This document shows positions 11,512 to 23,814 of a stretch of 64,000 bases of DNA, in pieces. The position numbers and the translations under genes were made by a program. Position 1 is the stretch's first letter. Each line of letters begins with the position of its first letter. The notes below the pieces were generated by a model. That model did no database searches. It saw nothing but the letters and a program-made list of their open reading frames with translations, and had not been told where the DNA came from. The DNA is from Plantago ovata (lineage: Eukaryota > Streptophyta > Magnoliopsida > Lamiales > Plantaginaceae), in the NCBI GenBank assembly GCA_028274465.1, contig CM051455.1:104406942-104470941 (forward strand), in the 5' to 3' direction.

Positions 11512-14500
11512 ATGAAATTCCGGGCGGTATGGCAGGGTTTCTTCCTTTTGATTTTTGTAGGGTACATATTTTTATGGGCCATGCTACCTACGGAGACTTA
11601 CTATCATTCATGGACTCCGGAGTTAAGCAAGAAACTAAACTCTACTTACTTCAGGGAACAAGGTGAGTTTTTCTTTTCATGCTAACCACGGATGTTTTGC
11701 TTGTTATTTTTTATAATGAAACATTGTTAGCCTTGGTGTGTTTGATATCCTCTGGCAGGGACAAATCTTGTTTTATTTAGCTTTCCATTGATGCTGATTG
11801 CTGTACTGGGATGTGTTTATCTGCATTTTCAGAAGAAATCGGGTTCTGAGAGGTTTGCCAATTTCTTGACTAGTTTTTCTTTTCAATAATAATGTATACT
11901 CAGACTGAAGCGGGATTAAATTAAAGGGTCTGGAATACTTGAACTTGCAGGAGTGGTAAGACCTTTCCTCATTTCCTGAGACGTCCACAACTTGTGATGT
12001 CGTGGATAGGGATTGTCAATGCAACAGAGCTCATGTTTGCAGCTACGTTTGTTGTTTTGCTTATTTGGTCTCTCGTAAATTACTTGCATGTCAGCTGGAA
12101 GTACTTTTTAATGTACAGAGACACCCCTGAGGAAACGACGTAAGTCAGGATTGTAAAAACTGCTAAAGAATTTGTTTTTTAATTAATTAATTAATCTCTT
12201 TAATTTTCTTGGCTTACAACAATTGTTTTTTCTAGGGGGCAGGCAAAGTTTCGTAATATATCACTAAATTTTGGATACATAGGAAACACATGCTTCGCTT
12301 TTCTTTTTTTCCCAGTGACTAGAGGATCATCACTCTTGCCTCTGGTCGGCCTCACGTCTGAATCGAGCATCAAATATCATATCTGGCTTGGCCATATTTC
12401 CACTCTTCTCTTCGCTGCACATGGCATTGGATTCATCATATTCTGGTGGGCCATGACTGATGAAATGTACCTGGTACTATGCGATGCACTGAGGTTCATC
12501 TTGTTAATAATTTCACAAGTAGACTATATTAGTACTGATACATGGTGACTATTGATGCAGATGCTAGAGTGGAGCAGCACCTATCTGTCCTACTTAGCTG
12601 GGGTCATCGCCTTTGTTTTGTCATTGGGCATGTGGGTAACAAGTTTCGAGCGCTTCAGAAGGAAAATGTTTGAAGTTTTCTTTTACGTTCACCATCTGTA
12701 CACTCTGTATCTCTTGTTCTACTTCATGCACGTTGGAGTTGCATTTATCTGTTCAATTCTTCCTGGGATCTTTCTCTTCCTTATTGATCGGTATTTAAGA
12801 TTTTTGCAGTCAAGACAAAAGGCCAGATTACTTTCGACACGCCTTTTGCCTAATAGTACCTTGGAGATGACCTTCGCTAAGGATCCAGGTTCATTAGCCA
12901 ACTAAAGTTACTAGTAATCAAGCTTCAAATTCGTCATACTAATCCTTTTAAAACTCATATGTGCATGTTTTTGTTTTCTTTTTGACATTTTTTACCAGGG
13001 TTGACTTATGCCCCCACAAGTATCTTGTTTATTCATGTTCGGAGCGTGTGCAAATTACAGTGGCATCCATTTACAATTATCTCCAGTAGTAACTTTGAGC
13101 CAGACAAGCTCAGTATTGCAATCAAGACACAGGGGAGCTGGACTCGGAAGCTTTATGCTCAACTTAATTCTTTGGACCATCTAAATGTATCGACTGAAGG
13201 ACCTTATGGACCTGCATCCTCTCATTTTCTAAGGTATGATTATTAACTTACCTGAAATTTCCCCCCAGAAAGTATACATGGTATTATGCTGTTAGGCGTT
13301 TTAATGTTAACTGATTTATTTATCAATACCATCGAAACATTGTTTCAGTCACGAGATGTTGGTGATGATAAGTGGGGGAAGTGGCATTGCTCCTTTCATC
13401 TCCATAATACGTGAGATTATCTTCAGAAGTACTCAATCCGACAAAAAAGTTCCCAAAATCCTCTTGGTCACGGCGTTCAAGGACACAATGGATCTAACCA
13501 TGCTAGATCTCTTGCTTCCTTTGTCGAGTAAGAGTAACGCATTAGACATTTCAAAATTGGAAATTCAGATAGAAGCTTATGTTACAAGAGAGCATGAAAG
13601 GTCCCCTGAGGATGACAAGAATCATATTCGAGCAAGATTGTTCAAGCCAAATCTGTCAGATTCACCCATATCCGATGTTCTTGGGCAGAATAGCTGGCTG
13701 TGGCTTGGCTTGATAATAACATCGTCCTTTCTTCTGTTTTTACTACTATTGGGATTTGTCACTTGTTACCACATATATCCTGTGGAACGCAGGGGTGATA
13801 ATTACCATTACAGCTTAAAAATTCTGTGGGATATGGTTCTTGTATGCATCTCCATCCTCATTGCAGCTAGTACTGTTTTCCTCTGGCAAAACAGAGAAAT
13901 TTCTCCGGCTGAAAACAAAATTCTGAATGTTGACCTTCCAACTCCTACATCAGTGGCTTTGTGGTTATGTGCTACAGATAGAGAACTGGAGAGCCTTCCA
14001 CATCAATCTCTAGTTCAATCCACCAACGTGCACTTTGGTGCAAGACCTGATTTTAAGCGTAAGTTAATCTTATTACTTTGTTGACTATTGAGTTACAAAT
14101 CCATTAACGGATGGGTAAAATATGTCTCTCTATTCATGTAATAGTCAGAAGTCGAAACCTGAACCAAATTCTGATATGCAATATTTTGTAGCTGGAAGTC
14201 TATTATTATGTAATTCTTCTGCAATATCTGTACAACATGATTGGTTTGGTTTTTATGGACTAAAAATAACACATGAGAATCACCACCAACCAACCCCACA
14301 CACACACACCGGGGGTTTAGTATGTTTAGCAAATGCAAAGTTTTTTTTTTTTATTGATTTTGTGTTGACTAACTGTCAGGGATACTGTTGGATTGCAAAG
14401 GACCAGATGTGGGAGTGCTGGTTTGTGGTCCCAAAAGCATGCGACATGATGTTGCCAGAATATGCGCGTCTAGTGCAGCCAAAATCTTCAGTTCGAATCA

Positions 14501-14627
14501 ATCAGCTTCAGCTGGTGATCTATTCAATATGAACAATGTATTTTCTGAACTATTTGATTGTAATCTGGTCTCAAGAAGAACTTATTTCTGGTTATGGCCG
14601 AGAATCTTGTCCATGGTATATGATTAA
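11512..14627 (+). CDS. FRO: Ferric-chelate reductase (FRO family) copy 1, 3' frameshift
   Basis: Exons: 11512-11662, 11759-11852, 11951-12139, 12236-12473, 12561-12888, 12999-13233, 13349-14058 and 14380 onward. Intron phases match copy 2 throughout, and exons 2, 4, 5 and 6 have identical lengths. FRO enzymes are plasma-membrane flavocytochromes that pass electrons from NADPH via FAD and two hemes to Fe(III) chelates. Visible motifs: heme-region histidines (KYHIWLGH, AAHG, YVHHLY, MHVG), FAD motif HPFT, GPYGP, NADPH motif SGGSGIAPF, and CGPKSM in exon 8. Relative to copy 2, one base is missing near 14471, so the conserved ending FESISFSW (stop 14516-14518) is out of frame; translation would run to 14627, giving about 730 residues. 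The final codons run into LINE sequence. Exon 3 has two possible acceptors three bases apart (11951 or 11954), and the conserved Trp at the exon 3/4 junction reads Gly. The upstream TATA is weaker than in copy 2 (ccataaaa near 11446). The gene may be a recent pseudogene or may make a protein with an altered tail. Confidence 0.85.
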
Positions 14628-15610
14628 AGGTGACTTGCAAACAGCGTTTGATTCTATTACCTGGGACTTTCTTCAACATCTACTTCTTGCTTATAGGTTT
14701 CACTCTTAAGTTGATTGTATTATCACTTGTATCTCCTCTTCCCGGTACTCTTAATGTTAATGGTACCTTATGCGGAAATCTGGAAAGAAAGAAAGGGCTA
14801 TGCCAATGTGATCCCATCACACATTGTCTTTTTGATCTATATGAACTTTCTTTTTTGTCTGACTGCTTAAAGGTAGAACTGCTTCTACTCTTCTAAAATA
14901 CTACCCAAAGTACAGAAAAATTGATCTGGTACAGCTTTTTTCGCTGATGATCTTCTTTTTTTGGTGGAGATTCTTCTGTACAAATTCTCTGCGACACTAT
15001 GGATGCTTTTTAAGCATTTTTCTGGTGAGAACAGCTTCATTTATTTTTTGGAGTGGTACAGATATGAAAGACAAAATGCTGAATATTGGGGCTACGTACT
15101 CTGAAAGTTCCTTGTTTGTTATTTGGGCATTCCTCTCAGCCCTGGTCGAGAGACGAGAATGTGCATTGATGAATATGATCTATTTATTGCCAGCATGCTT
15201 TGTAGAATTTCACAAAGTGCTTATCAGAAGAATTACTCAGATATGTTGCATTTTTCTTTGGTCAGCCATGAATTGTAGCAGGAATCTCCAATTTCTTGGA
15301 GAAATATCTGCCAGAACGACAGTGGCAGCTTAAACATCAAAGAAATCCCGGACTGGAATAAAGTTTCTTTAGCTAATTACTCGTATATAATATATGTACC
15401 TTGATGCTGGCAACTGTTCTGCTTGGTTTAAGTGGATTAACTCTTATAGGTTAAAAGCAGACCATATTTGGGACATTAGAGCTAAGAGAACTGACTCTCT
15501 TTGATGATGGAAGCATCTGCTAGTTATAAGTCGGCACGAGGTTAAAGGGTTTTTTCTATACCAAAACTCTCCTGTTTGTTGCACATTCAATCTAATTCGA
15601 GAACTAATCT
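14555..15610 (+). mobile_element. LINE (L1-like) reverse transcriptase remnant, 5' part
   Basis: The three frames together give a decayed non-LTR reverse transcriptase in the expected order: MIKGDLQTAFDSITWDF (14618 onward), a VNGTLCGN-like and QCDPI block (near 14760-14815), FFADDLLFL carrying the catalytic ADD (near 14935), and LGIPLS (near 15125). Many stops and frameshifts break it. It begins directly after the ancestral stop of FRO copy 1 and is cut at 15610 by the Retand element; its continuation is at 40573. Confidence 0.75.
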
Positions 15611-16173
15611 TGATGAGGATTAAATAGGTCTATGTATCTAACCCACGCCAAGATGATGAGGATTAAATAGGTCTATGTATCTAACCCACCATCTCTCGTT
15701 CCATGAAAGCGTATGGAAAGAGTATTTTTACTGATGAACGATGATAAGGACCTGCAAAACGGGAAGATTAATGGGGAGGGGATCTAGAACCGGCCTACCG
15801 AAGTTAGACCGGTTAGCAAGTTAATGTAGAGAGAAGATTTCTGCATGGTTAGATGGTAGTTAATGAATACCGAGAGTAATAAATGAAGACATATTATAGG
15901 ATACGCGGTAGGTCCCCTTTGATTGTCCTTGGTATGCATTACGTAGGCAGTACTGTAGTCCCGTTCGAACGCGCATTGTTATCTTCGATCCATGGCGCTT
16001 CATGGACTGTCGTTAGGGCCGTTCGAGGTCATAGGGCATATCCTTCGGACCCCATCGTGGATACTTCGAATCCTAGGTAGTACCGTTCGTTACCTAAACA
16101 CTTCGATCCTTGGGTAGTACCGTTCGTCATCTGTGCACTTCGAACCTTGGGTAGTACCGTTCGTCCCCTATCA
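15611..16173 (-). repeat. Retand 3' LTR (563 bp)
   Basis: It starts tgatgagg and ends cctatca, so it reads TG...CA on the element strand. The copy at 37531 is nearly identical once its CACTA insertion is removed (563 bp in each). Three tandem 37-bp units (acttcga.cctt.ggtagtaccgttcgt...) fill 16063-16173, the outer U3 end. The other end carries a 43-bp direct duplication (15611-15653 and 15654 onward) that includes the start of a PBS (cgccaaga). The uninterrupted ggttagcaag here is the empty site for the CACTA element in the other LTR. Confidence 0.9.
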
Positions 16174-16189
16174 TGAGTCCCCCAAGTTT
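16174..16189 (-). other. Retand polypurine tract
   Basis: On the element strand AAACTTGGGGGACTCA lies immediately before the 3' LTR. The position and purine run fit a plus-strand priming site. Confidence 0.75.
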
Positions 16190-17026
16190 CGGTGGATGAG
16201 GGTAGATCATCTATCGAAAGTTAGTGTTATCTTTCGACAGTGTTGTCTAGGCGGGATTTTCTCGTTTTTGAATTTACGAAAAGTTAGGGTAGATCGGTAA
16301 TTTCCCGGAGCGTCGTTTCGCTTTCTCGCCACGTGTTGCTGGGTGGGATGAATCGTGCTCGGCACGCGTCTTCTTGGTTTCCGGGCCGTAATCAAGGAGG
16401 GGGAGTAAAAGACTTTCCTCTCCTTTCCTTTCATTATTTCCCTTTTTTCTTCCTTAAAATTCTCTTCTACTCTCCGCCGCTCTCTTTCCCTTTGCCCGTG
16501 AAATCGCTGCTCGTCACCGGCTTATTCCCGGCGTTGTGCTTCTTCTCCGTCCGATTTACTCAGGTATGCCACTTCTCTTTGCTTTTAAAGTAATTAAGTT
16601 ATCTTCTTGTTTCGATACCCCGTTTTGCTTAATTGGGGGTCGCCGCTTTTTGCTCTTTGTTGCGATCTCGTTGTGCTTCTACATCTTGCAACTTCCTTCA
16701 TGTGGCTCTTTTAATCTTGAATTTTGTTTTTTGGGGGTGCATTCTCTTGGCGTGGATTGTATGTAGCGTTTCCTTTTCTTCCTCTCTTGCTTGTGTTTAT
16801 CTTTGATTGCTTGTGTGATGGATGTGCCTTTGGTATGCTTTTGGTACGTCGTTGGGTGTCTGAATTCTGTGTTTTTGGGTAACTTTTGTTATTATCAGTG
16901 TTATGCCGCAACATGTTGATTTGCAATGTGCCATTGTAGCTTCGAACCTTCGTAATGCTTCGATGTTCTTAGTTGATTCCGGGTTGGATTCGTACTGACT
17001 ATTCCTTTTGGTAGTTTTTTGTAAGA
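16190..17026 (+). other. Leader region of the Retand antisense gene
   Basis: This noncoding stretch lies between the PPT and the antisense ATG. It is pyrimidine-rich from 16400 to 16560 and has a strong donor at 16563 (actcag|gtatgcc), so a 5'-UTR intron in the antisense transcript is possible. No open frame of its own was identified. Confidence 0.4.
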
Positions 17027-19847
17027 ATGTTGAAACGAAATGTGAACCAACCCGGTGTCGGCGACGACTCGAACAGTGAAAACTCATTTAGTGTTAACAA
17101 GAGGTCGAATTCTTTAGGTAGAGATACTGACTCCCACCCCCTTTCTGATCTGGACCCCTTTTTACCCTCGAATCAGGTAGTTCGAGGTCGTTTGAGTTCC
17201 CTTTCGAGACTTGTACTGAGGAGTCGCACCATCTTCCCCGCTATGGAGGGTCCTATCGAAGAGCACGTGGGGGACGCGGAGGCTTCAAACCCGATTCCTA
17301 CCGACGACAACTCGGATCTTCGGTTACCTACTGATACTAGTTTCGTTCGGAGGCGGGAAGCAGACACTCTATACCACAAGTTCGGTATCCCCGGTGACTA
17401 CGAAATCGTCCTTCCGGGCCCCGAAGATAGGATGTATAGTCCCCCTCCCGACTGTGTAGCCATCACCATCCAAGCTTTAGAACACGACTTTAGGTTCCCT
17501 ATTTGTGATGGTTCATATCTTGACTAACTTGGGAATTTGTCCCACTCAGCTGCTCCCGAATGCTGTTGGTAGCATGATAGATTTTTGCGTTTGGTGCAAG
17601 TTCATCAATCGAAAAGTAACGGCGTCGAATTTCCTTCACTTTTTCTCGATGTGCCAAAGCAAGGATGGCGGCTGCTTCTATTATTTTTCGCCTATAGGAG
17701 GGTACGAACTCTTCACCAAGTTCCAGTCCTCGCACGGTTCGGGTTATAAGCGCCGCTACGTGTTTGTTTGGATGCCACCGAACAAGGATGGTACCCCTGG
17801 ACTTGTTCCTACCCCGCGGCTATGGCGCCGGCACAATGGCGAAGTAGCTAGTTTGGCCAACCGAAACGTATGGCCCGAAAGTTACAAAGGGTTCAAACCC
17901 GAGGATCCGATTATCCCCTACGGTCTCTTGGTGGAGCCGATCCTTTATTTGGGAGGCGTGTCTTCGGGCGTACCAGAGATTCGGGGAAACATCCGGGACT
18001 TGGGTAAGTTGTTTGCTTTTCTTCTGTTTCTTTTTGTTTTTGTTACTTCTTTGTTGCGTCTTTTTGTTCCTTCGATGTTGCATGCTCCCTTTGATTCGAC
18101 GGTATTTGACCTTTCGAATATGTTTTATTCGCAGAGTATTGGATGAGGCTGTCTCAGGAGTTCCTTGCCAAGAGGGCTTTGTCTTTGGCGAACAAGAATT
18201 CCGTGCCGAAGTATACGGAGCCTCGACCTCACAACATTTCGGATATCATAGACCCCCAGTTCGCTCCTCACATTGTTCCCGCACCGAACGCTGGCGCCGG
18301 TGAAGCTTCGGGACCCGCAGCTAGTGACGAAACCGTCCCCGAACTTGTGACCGAGGCGTCTGGTGCGAACTATACTCCTTCGGAGCGGGTTGGAGGTTCG
18401 GATGATACGGAGCAGACAACTTCGATGGCGAACCGAGAACATGCTCAGAGTTCCGCTTCAGGTCAAAGGAAGAGGTCCTGAACGGAGGGTGGTGTCGAAG
18501 CTGCTGGGAAGACCGTCGTCGAACTGCAAGACTCCCCCGAACGTCCCCAAGGTTCGAGACAGGGTCCTTCTACTCGAACTCGTGAGGGCCTTAACGATGT
18601 TTCCTTTCTCCATGATCCGGCAGCGAGAATGAAGTGGAGAAACTTGATGATATCGAACAACGACCAAGTCGAATTGGATCGCCTCTCTGACGGCGAAATC
18701 AAGCTAAAGGCCGCTTCTCTCCAACTCCAGGTAAATTTTTTTTTTTAGGTAATTTTTTCTTAACTTTCCCTCTCTTGGTTTTTGAAGTTTACTAATCCTT
18801 GTTATTCTCGTAGTTGTTGACTGTGGCGAAGAATATTGATAGCCGCTTGGATAAGTAGGCCCAATCGTCTGTGGATTTCGATGCCAAGTTGAAGGAGGAA
18901 AGAGTCTAGCGGGAGAAGCTCCAGGGGGAGGTTTCGAGGAAGGATGTGGAGCTTCGGAGGGTTAGGGAGGAAGTGGCTCGCCTAAGGGAGGAAAAGGCTT
19001 CGATAGGTGCCACCGTTTCGGTGATTGAGGGAAAGAATGTGGAGTTGGTGGCTCGGGTGGGACAGATCGCCAAGGAGAAGGAAGGCTTCGAGTCGGCCCT
19101 TCGAAAAACCAGGGAGGAGCTTTTCAAGAAAGGAAAATTTTCGAGGGTGGAGGCGGTCCGTGATTTCATTGCTTCGGGCTCTTGTGCTTACATGCTAAGT
19201 AAGCGTGATGCGGATGCGATGGTGAAGAGCCGGGACAAGACGATCACTCAGCTGAAGTTCGCTGGGAAGCTATTCTCGGACATTAATCCGGAGGGGGTGG
19301 TAGACCTCGAAACGGATGAAGAGATGAAAGAGCCCGTCATCGAACCAACATTGGGGGACGATGGAAAACCGGTTGACGAAGAGGCCATGTATGATGCCTT
19401 GCAAAAGGAGGAGTTTTTTCCCATTGCCCACCCCGATGAGGCCGCTCCCTCCGGTTCTGCCCCTCCGATACCTTCATGGGTTGTCCCCTTGTGCGAGCTT
19501 GGAAACTTGGACTTAGCTTCTGCCGGGGTGAACCTTGGGAACCTGTCCTATAAGGATTTCGATTCTTTGTGTCAGTTTTTCCTTGGTGATGAGAGTTTAA
19601 GTGACACGGCTCGGAGCAATCCCCCGGGGGCGAACAGGACTAATCCTTCGAGTGCTCGCTTTGTTGAAGACTTGGTATGCCAAGTGTTTTTGTATTTGAC
19701 TCTTGCTTTTCGTACCGAACAATTTATCATTTTTACCGAACAATCTGTTGTCTTTTGAATTTTTTGAACAAGTGTGGGGAGGGATTCGATGAGGCCGCCG
19801 ATGATTGTTTCGGCCTTGTGGAATCCTTCTTTTTCTCTTTTGGATGA
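17027..19847 (+). pseudogene. Retand antisense gene, putative gypsy-type transposon domain protein, broken
   Basis: Four exons can be joined on the strand opposite gag-pol: 17027-18003, 18135-18730, 18814-19674 and 19773-19847, all with GT-AG borders and matching phases. The first exon carries blocks typical of the plant 'putative gypsy type transposon domain' (LTNLGICPTQLLPNAVGSM, SKDGGCFYYFSP, RRYVFVWMP). Exon 3 is a charged coiled coil (VRDFIASGSCAYML preceded by EELRR/EEVARL-type heptads). Damage: a 1-base frameshift near 17505 and in-frame stops at 18479-18481, 18856-18858 and 18907-18909. Such antisense ORFs are known in Tat/Retand elements; their function is unknown. Retained splice sites indicate that it was transcribed from its own promoter. 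Confidence 0.75.
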
Positions 19848-20586
19848 TCTTTCGAAAGCTTTGGCATTTGGATTCTGTTTTATTGCTCTCATCAAAGTAC
19901 TTGTATTATTTCGAATAATGTAGAATCTTCGAATGATGTATGTTTCTAAGTCATATGTTTCGAAGCCATATGTTTCGAAGCCATACACTTCGAAGCCCTG
20001 ATAGTTCGAAAATGGGAGATTCCTAGTAGTCCGAATATAAGGGCTTTCAAGTAGTTCGAGTGTTCATATTTCGAGTAGTTTGAGTGTTTGTGGCAATTTT
20101 GTTTTCTTCAAAATAATCGCGTATCACTCTTGTTACTTATCAAACGGATGAGTCGTCCGAAATATTTGATAAGTTTTTGGGCAGCGTATTCGATAAGTAG
20201 AATCCCGTCGGATTGTCTATATCAAATCATCTCCCTCATCCCGAAGAATGTTTTCGAGGGCCGTGATATTCGGACATATTATCTTCCCGTCGGAATGATA
20301 TCTTTCGAGATACCCTCGCGATCCTTTAGATCTGATTGTGTCATTGTGTTTCAATGCATCATCCGTCGATGATGTTATTAGAAACTAATGGCGAATTATG
20401 CAAATTTGTTCAAAATGCTTGTCATAAGTGATTTCTTTGCTTCGATGACAATGATATGTCCCCTTTTTCAGTGACGACCTTATGAAGGTGGAATGGTGAA
20501 GGGGTTCTTACAAAAGGTAGAGTTCATTGTGGTATTTCGAAATACTTCGAAGCTTTCTGCAAAAGAGTTGGTGATCGAAGACCTGT
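19848..20586. other. Noncoding spacer between antisense gene and integrase, convergent ends
   Basis: The antisense gene (+) and integrase (-) end toward each other here. It holds a short tandem of an 18-bp unit (catatgtttcgaag) at about 19950-20000 and many TTCGAA words typical of this element. No gene was seen. Confidence 0.5.
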
Positions 20587-21758
20587 CTAGGAGTAGTATT
20601 TCCTTAGACTCTTGATGTTCCATGGCCGGTCTATGCGGTTTCCTTCGAGGTCCTCGAGCCTATAGCTTCCGTTGGAGAGTACTTCAATGACCCTAAAAGG
20701 CCCCTTCCAAGGTTCTTGGAACATTCCCACGTTTTCGAGGATGTTTGCCTTTCGCAACAAAAGATCTCCGACGTTGAGGTCTCTTTTGACGAGGTTTTTG
20801 TTGTAGGCTTTGGTCATCACATCTTGGTATCTTAACACTCGAGCCCGTACTTCTTCTCTTTTCGAGTCTAGCAAGTCTAGTTCTAGGGCTCGGGCCTCCC
20901 CGTTGAGATGGGGGTCGTATTCCTTGATTCTGAGTGACCCGACGGCAATTTGGCATGGAATCACTGCCTCCGAACAATAGACCATGCAAAAGGGGGTTTC
21001 GCGAGTAGCTGTTCTCTGCGTCGTTTGATAGGCCCACAGCACCCCGTGTAGTTCGTCCGCCCACTCGGCTTTCGACCGCCCTAGCCGTTTTTCGAGGTTT
21101 TCAATGATGGTTCGATTGGTGACTTTTGTTTGTCCGTTGGCCTGTGGATGTCCTACCGAAGTGAAACTTTGCTTGATTCCCAGCTCAGTGCACCATGCTC
21201 GTATCTATTTCCCGGTGAATTGGGCTCCATTGTCGGACACGAGGACTCTTGGGAGTCCGAACCGGCAGATGATATTTTTCCAGATGAAATCTCTCACTAC
21301 GGTTTCGGTGATTCTTCCAACGGCCTCAGCTTCGACCCACTTTGAAAAATACTCCACCGCTACTATGAGGAACTTCTTCTGATTGGTGGATGTGGGGAGT
21401 TTTCCTACAATGTCAATGCCCCATCTATCGAAATGGCACGATATCGGAGTGGGGATGAGGGGTCCTCCTGGGGCTTGCTGTTGTGTGCGAACCTTTGACA
21501 TTCATCGCACATTTTAGTTCGGGCCTTCAAATCTTTGATGATAGTGGGCCAGTAGAACCCTTGACGTCGAATTTTTTGGGCCAACGCTCTTCCCCCTGAA
21601 TGGTTTCCGCAGCTTCCGGCATGTACCTCTTCTAGTAGGCTCTGTGCTTCTTCCTTGTTGACACACTTCAGGTGTGGCCCGTCGAACGATCTTTTATATA
21701 GATCGGATCCATCCCAGAGAAAATAATGGGCTCTCCTTCTAAGCCTCCGGGCTTCCAT
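20587..21758 (-). pseudogene. Retand integrase, broken
   Basis: Reading right to left: an H2C2 zinc-binding region (the Gypsy HHCC domain, with HAGSCGNHSGG followed by CDECQRF), then the catalytic core (DRWGIDIVG first Asp; VSDNGAQF second Asp; the VTNRTIIENLE part with the Glu), then a C-terminal region with KRDLNVGDLLLRK and WKGPFRVIEVL, ending at 20587. A frameshift near 21470 separates the zinc finger from the core. A stop near 21203 splits the core. The integrase is separated from the RNase H by the nested Athila-like element at 21903. Confidence 0.85.
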
Positions 21759-21902
21759 TCGATCCTAGGGGACCACCCCTTGCTTGTAAAGCTGCAAAAG
21801 AGAAGTATCCCCGTGATTGGGGGGTGAGTTCCTAAATTTGGGAATAATTGAGCCCATGTTTGGTAGTTTCGTGGGTGGTTTCGAATTTTCTACCTTGATG
21901 TC
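21759..21902 (-). pseudogene. Retand pol linker, left of the nested insertion
   Basis: This is pol sequence upstream (element sense) of the integrase zinc finger. It ends with atgtc (21898-21902), the target duplication of the nested Athila-like element; the other copy is at 32723-32727. No domain is visible in this short piece. Confidence 0.5.
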
Positions 21903-23011
21903 TGATGAACCGGAATTTGTCAGATTCTAATTCAGCAAATAAATTTGTTATTTAGCCAAAGGCAATCCACAACTACAACGAAAACCGTAGTGTAGTAGTA
22001 GAATGACTCGAGTGTCGTTCTCTCAGGACTATACTAGCTTTATCAAATCTAATTAAGAATATAAAACAGCAAATAGAAAGCAATAGGGGGTTTTCAAGCA
22101 GATAATGGAGATTGGTGATAGTATGGTCCTTCTTAACATAATGGGTCGATAATCATGCATAAATTCCTCGGTCTTGCATAGAGATCTTTGAATCAATCTT
22201 GTGTCCTGTTGCAAGTATTAAGCACTACAAAGATAATAAGGGTCTGACTCATCAACAGCTAACGTCCTAATGTGTTCCGTAATTATTCAACACTACGAAG
22301 ATAATTGGTCTGATTGGTTGACAAGTGTCCAGGTGTGCATAATAATCAATACAACATACGAGAATTTTGGTGTTCAACGAAATAAAGCAATGACACGGAG
22401 TATAATGCGCGATATAACCATTAGCATGATTATCTTCCCTCGCTAAGAATTCACATACTACCACCAACGATAAATTTAGCTACTCATAGGCATGCAATCA
22501 ATAGCAATCATAGAAGAAAACATATTGAAAGAATATAAAATAAGTAGATAAAAGTTGCAAGATACAAAGCTACCGAAGGTTGTCAATCTACGGATGATTG
22601 CGATCCTACGCGCTCCAATCTGCTATGAAAAAGTATCCCTTAAGCTATGGAACTCCCAGGACAGGCCCCGGGAAGTTCCTACCTAAAACTATAGAGAGAG
22701 GTGAGAAAGTAGGCTTGGAAAGATATGATTTTCGGAGAGAAAACTTGCAACTATATATAGGCCCGAATTTCCAAATCCTATCCGGAAACCTTCAGATACT
22801 CCAAATATGCTTCTGGAACACCAATTCCTTGTAGACTTCAATATAAATGCCCGTAAATCTCCGAATTTCAACCAAAACCTGTAAAATAAAATCTAAAGGG
22901 AAACGTGACACTATTCTAATAAAATGTACTAAAATATATCTAAATTAACATAGAGGATAGCTAAAATAGGTGAAAAAGACTCGAATGAAAGTGTAAAATA
23001 CACATTCATCA
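21903..23011 (-). repeat. Athila-like element 1, 3' LTR (1109 bp)
   Basis: Nearly identical to 31452-32722 except for a missing block of about 160 bp between 'cccgaatttcc' and 'aaatcctatccgg' (near 22770). The lost block holds the GC-rich palindromes found in the partner LTR. The TATA candidate (CTATATATAG on the element strand, 22751-22760) remains. Confidence 0.9.
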
Positions 23012-23029
23012 AACTCCCCAAACCGAACC
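23012..23029 (-). other. Athila-like element 1 polypurine tract
   Basis: On the element strand GGTTCGGTTTGGGGAGTT lies directly before the 3' LTR. The same tract precedes the 3' LTR of the second Athila-like element (58257-58274). Confidence 0.8.
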
Positions 23030-23599
23030 TTTGCTTGTCCTCAAGCAACTAAGCTAGATTCTAATACAAAAAACATGCAAGACTCAAAAATGGAGTTTCA
23101 TGCCAAATAAAATGAACTAATCTACTGAATCTACCAAATAACATATGAACAAAAACCATATAAATCAAAGCATGAATATAGGTTGAAGAATACCTCGATT
23201 GACTTATACACATCCACATAAGCACTTATGTCAAGACAAGATAGTCTCTCGTAACATTCTCTACCTGGACCTAGTCAGTGACGACGTAATGATGCATGCT
23301 ATGATACGAATGGTTGCCCCGTGCCTATGAAACTGAGGACTTACTGCTGTTCCACCATGTTAAGACTTTCCCTCAAAAGAGGTCGAACCAGTACTGACTC
23401 TCATCAAACGAAGGAGGGTTCCCTATAAAAGATAACACTCCCCTATTCTACCCATCTCTCAAGTAAAGTCTTAAGCTATTCACCACTTCCTGAATGGCAG
23501 GACGAGGGTGGTCTAGAACAGATGACACTCAAGACAAAAAAGATAAAAAATAGAAAAACACGATTACAAACAATACGAAAAATGGAAAAGACTCAAAAC

Positions 23600-23770
23600 T
23601 TTGCTAAACTGCTATTTGGCTTTTATTTTTTGGACCCTTTTTGCTTTTTTGGGGTCTTCTCTTTTTTTTTTCTTTTTTTTTTTTTTTTCTGTCCAGATTC
23701 TTTTTTTCATTTTCTTTTTCTCTTTTTTCCTGGAATTTTTCTTTCTTTTTTTTTTTCGATTTTTTCTAGC
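23600..23770 (-). repeat. A-rich polypurine tract of Athila-like element 1
   Basis: On the element strand this is about 170 bp of mostly A and G, which in one frame reads Lys/Arg-rich (including RKKNSRKK, EDPKKAK). A matching tract lies at 57535-57690 in the other Athila-like element, in the same position relative to the hairpin pair. Stops follow soon on both sides, so a protein is doubtful. Confidence 0.7.
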
Positions 23771-23814
23771 CAGCAGTAGCATAACAAAGAGAGAAACAAA
23801 AAGACTCACACGAC

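Noticed and set aside
17173..19169. Minus-strand frames within the antisense gene
   Set aside because: Shadows of the plus-strand antisense gene; no domain, and Ser-rich from complementary codons.
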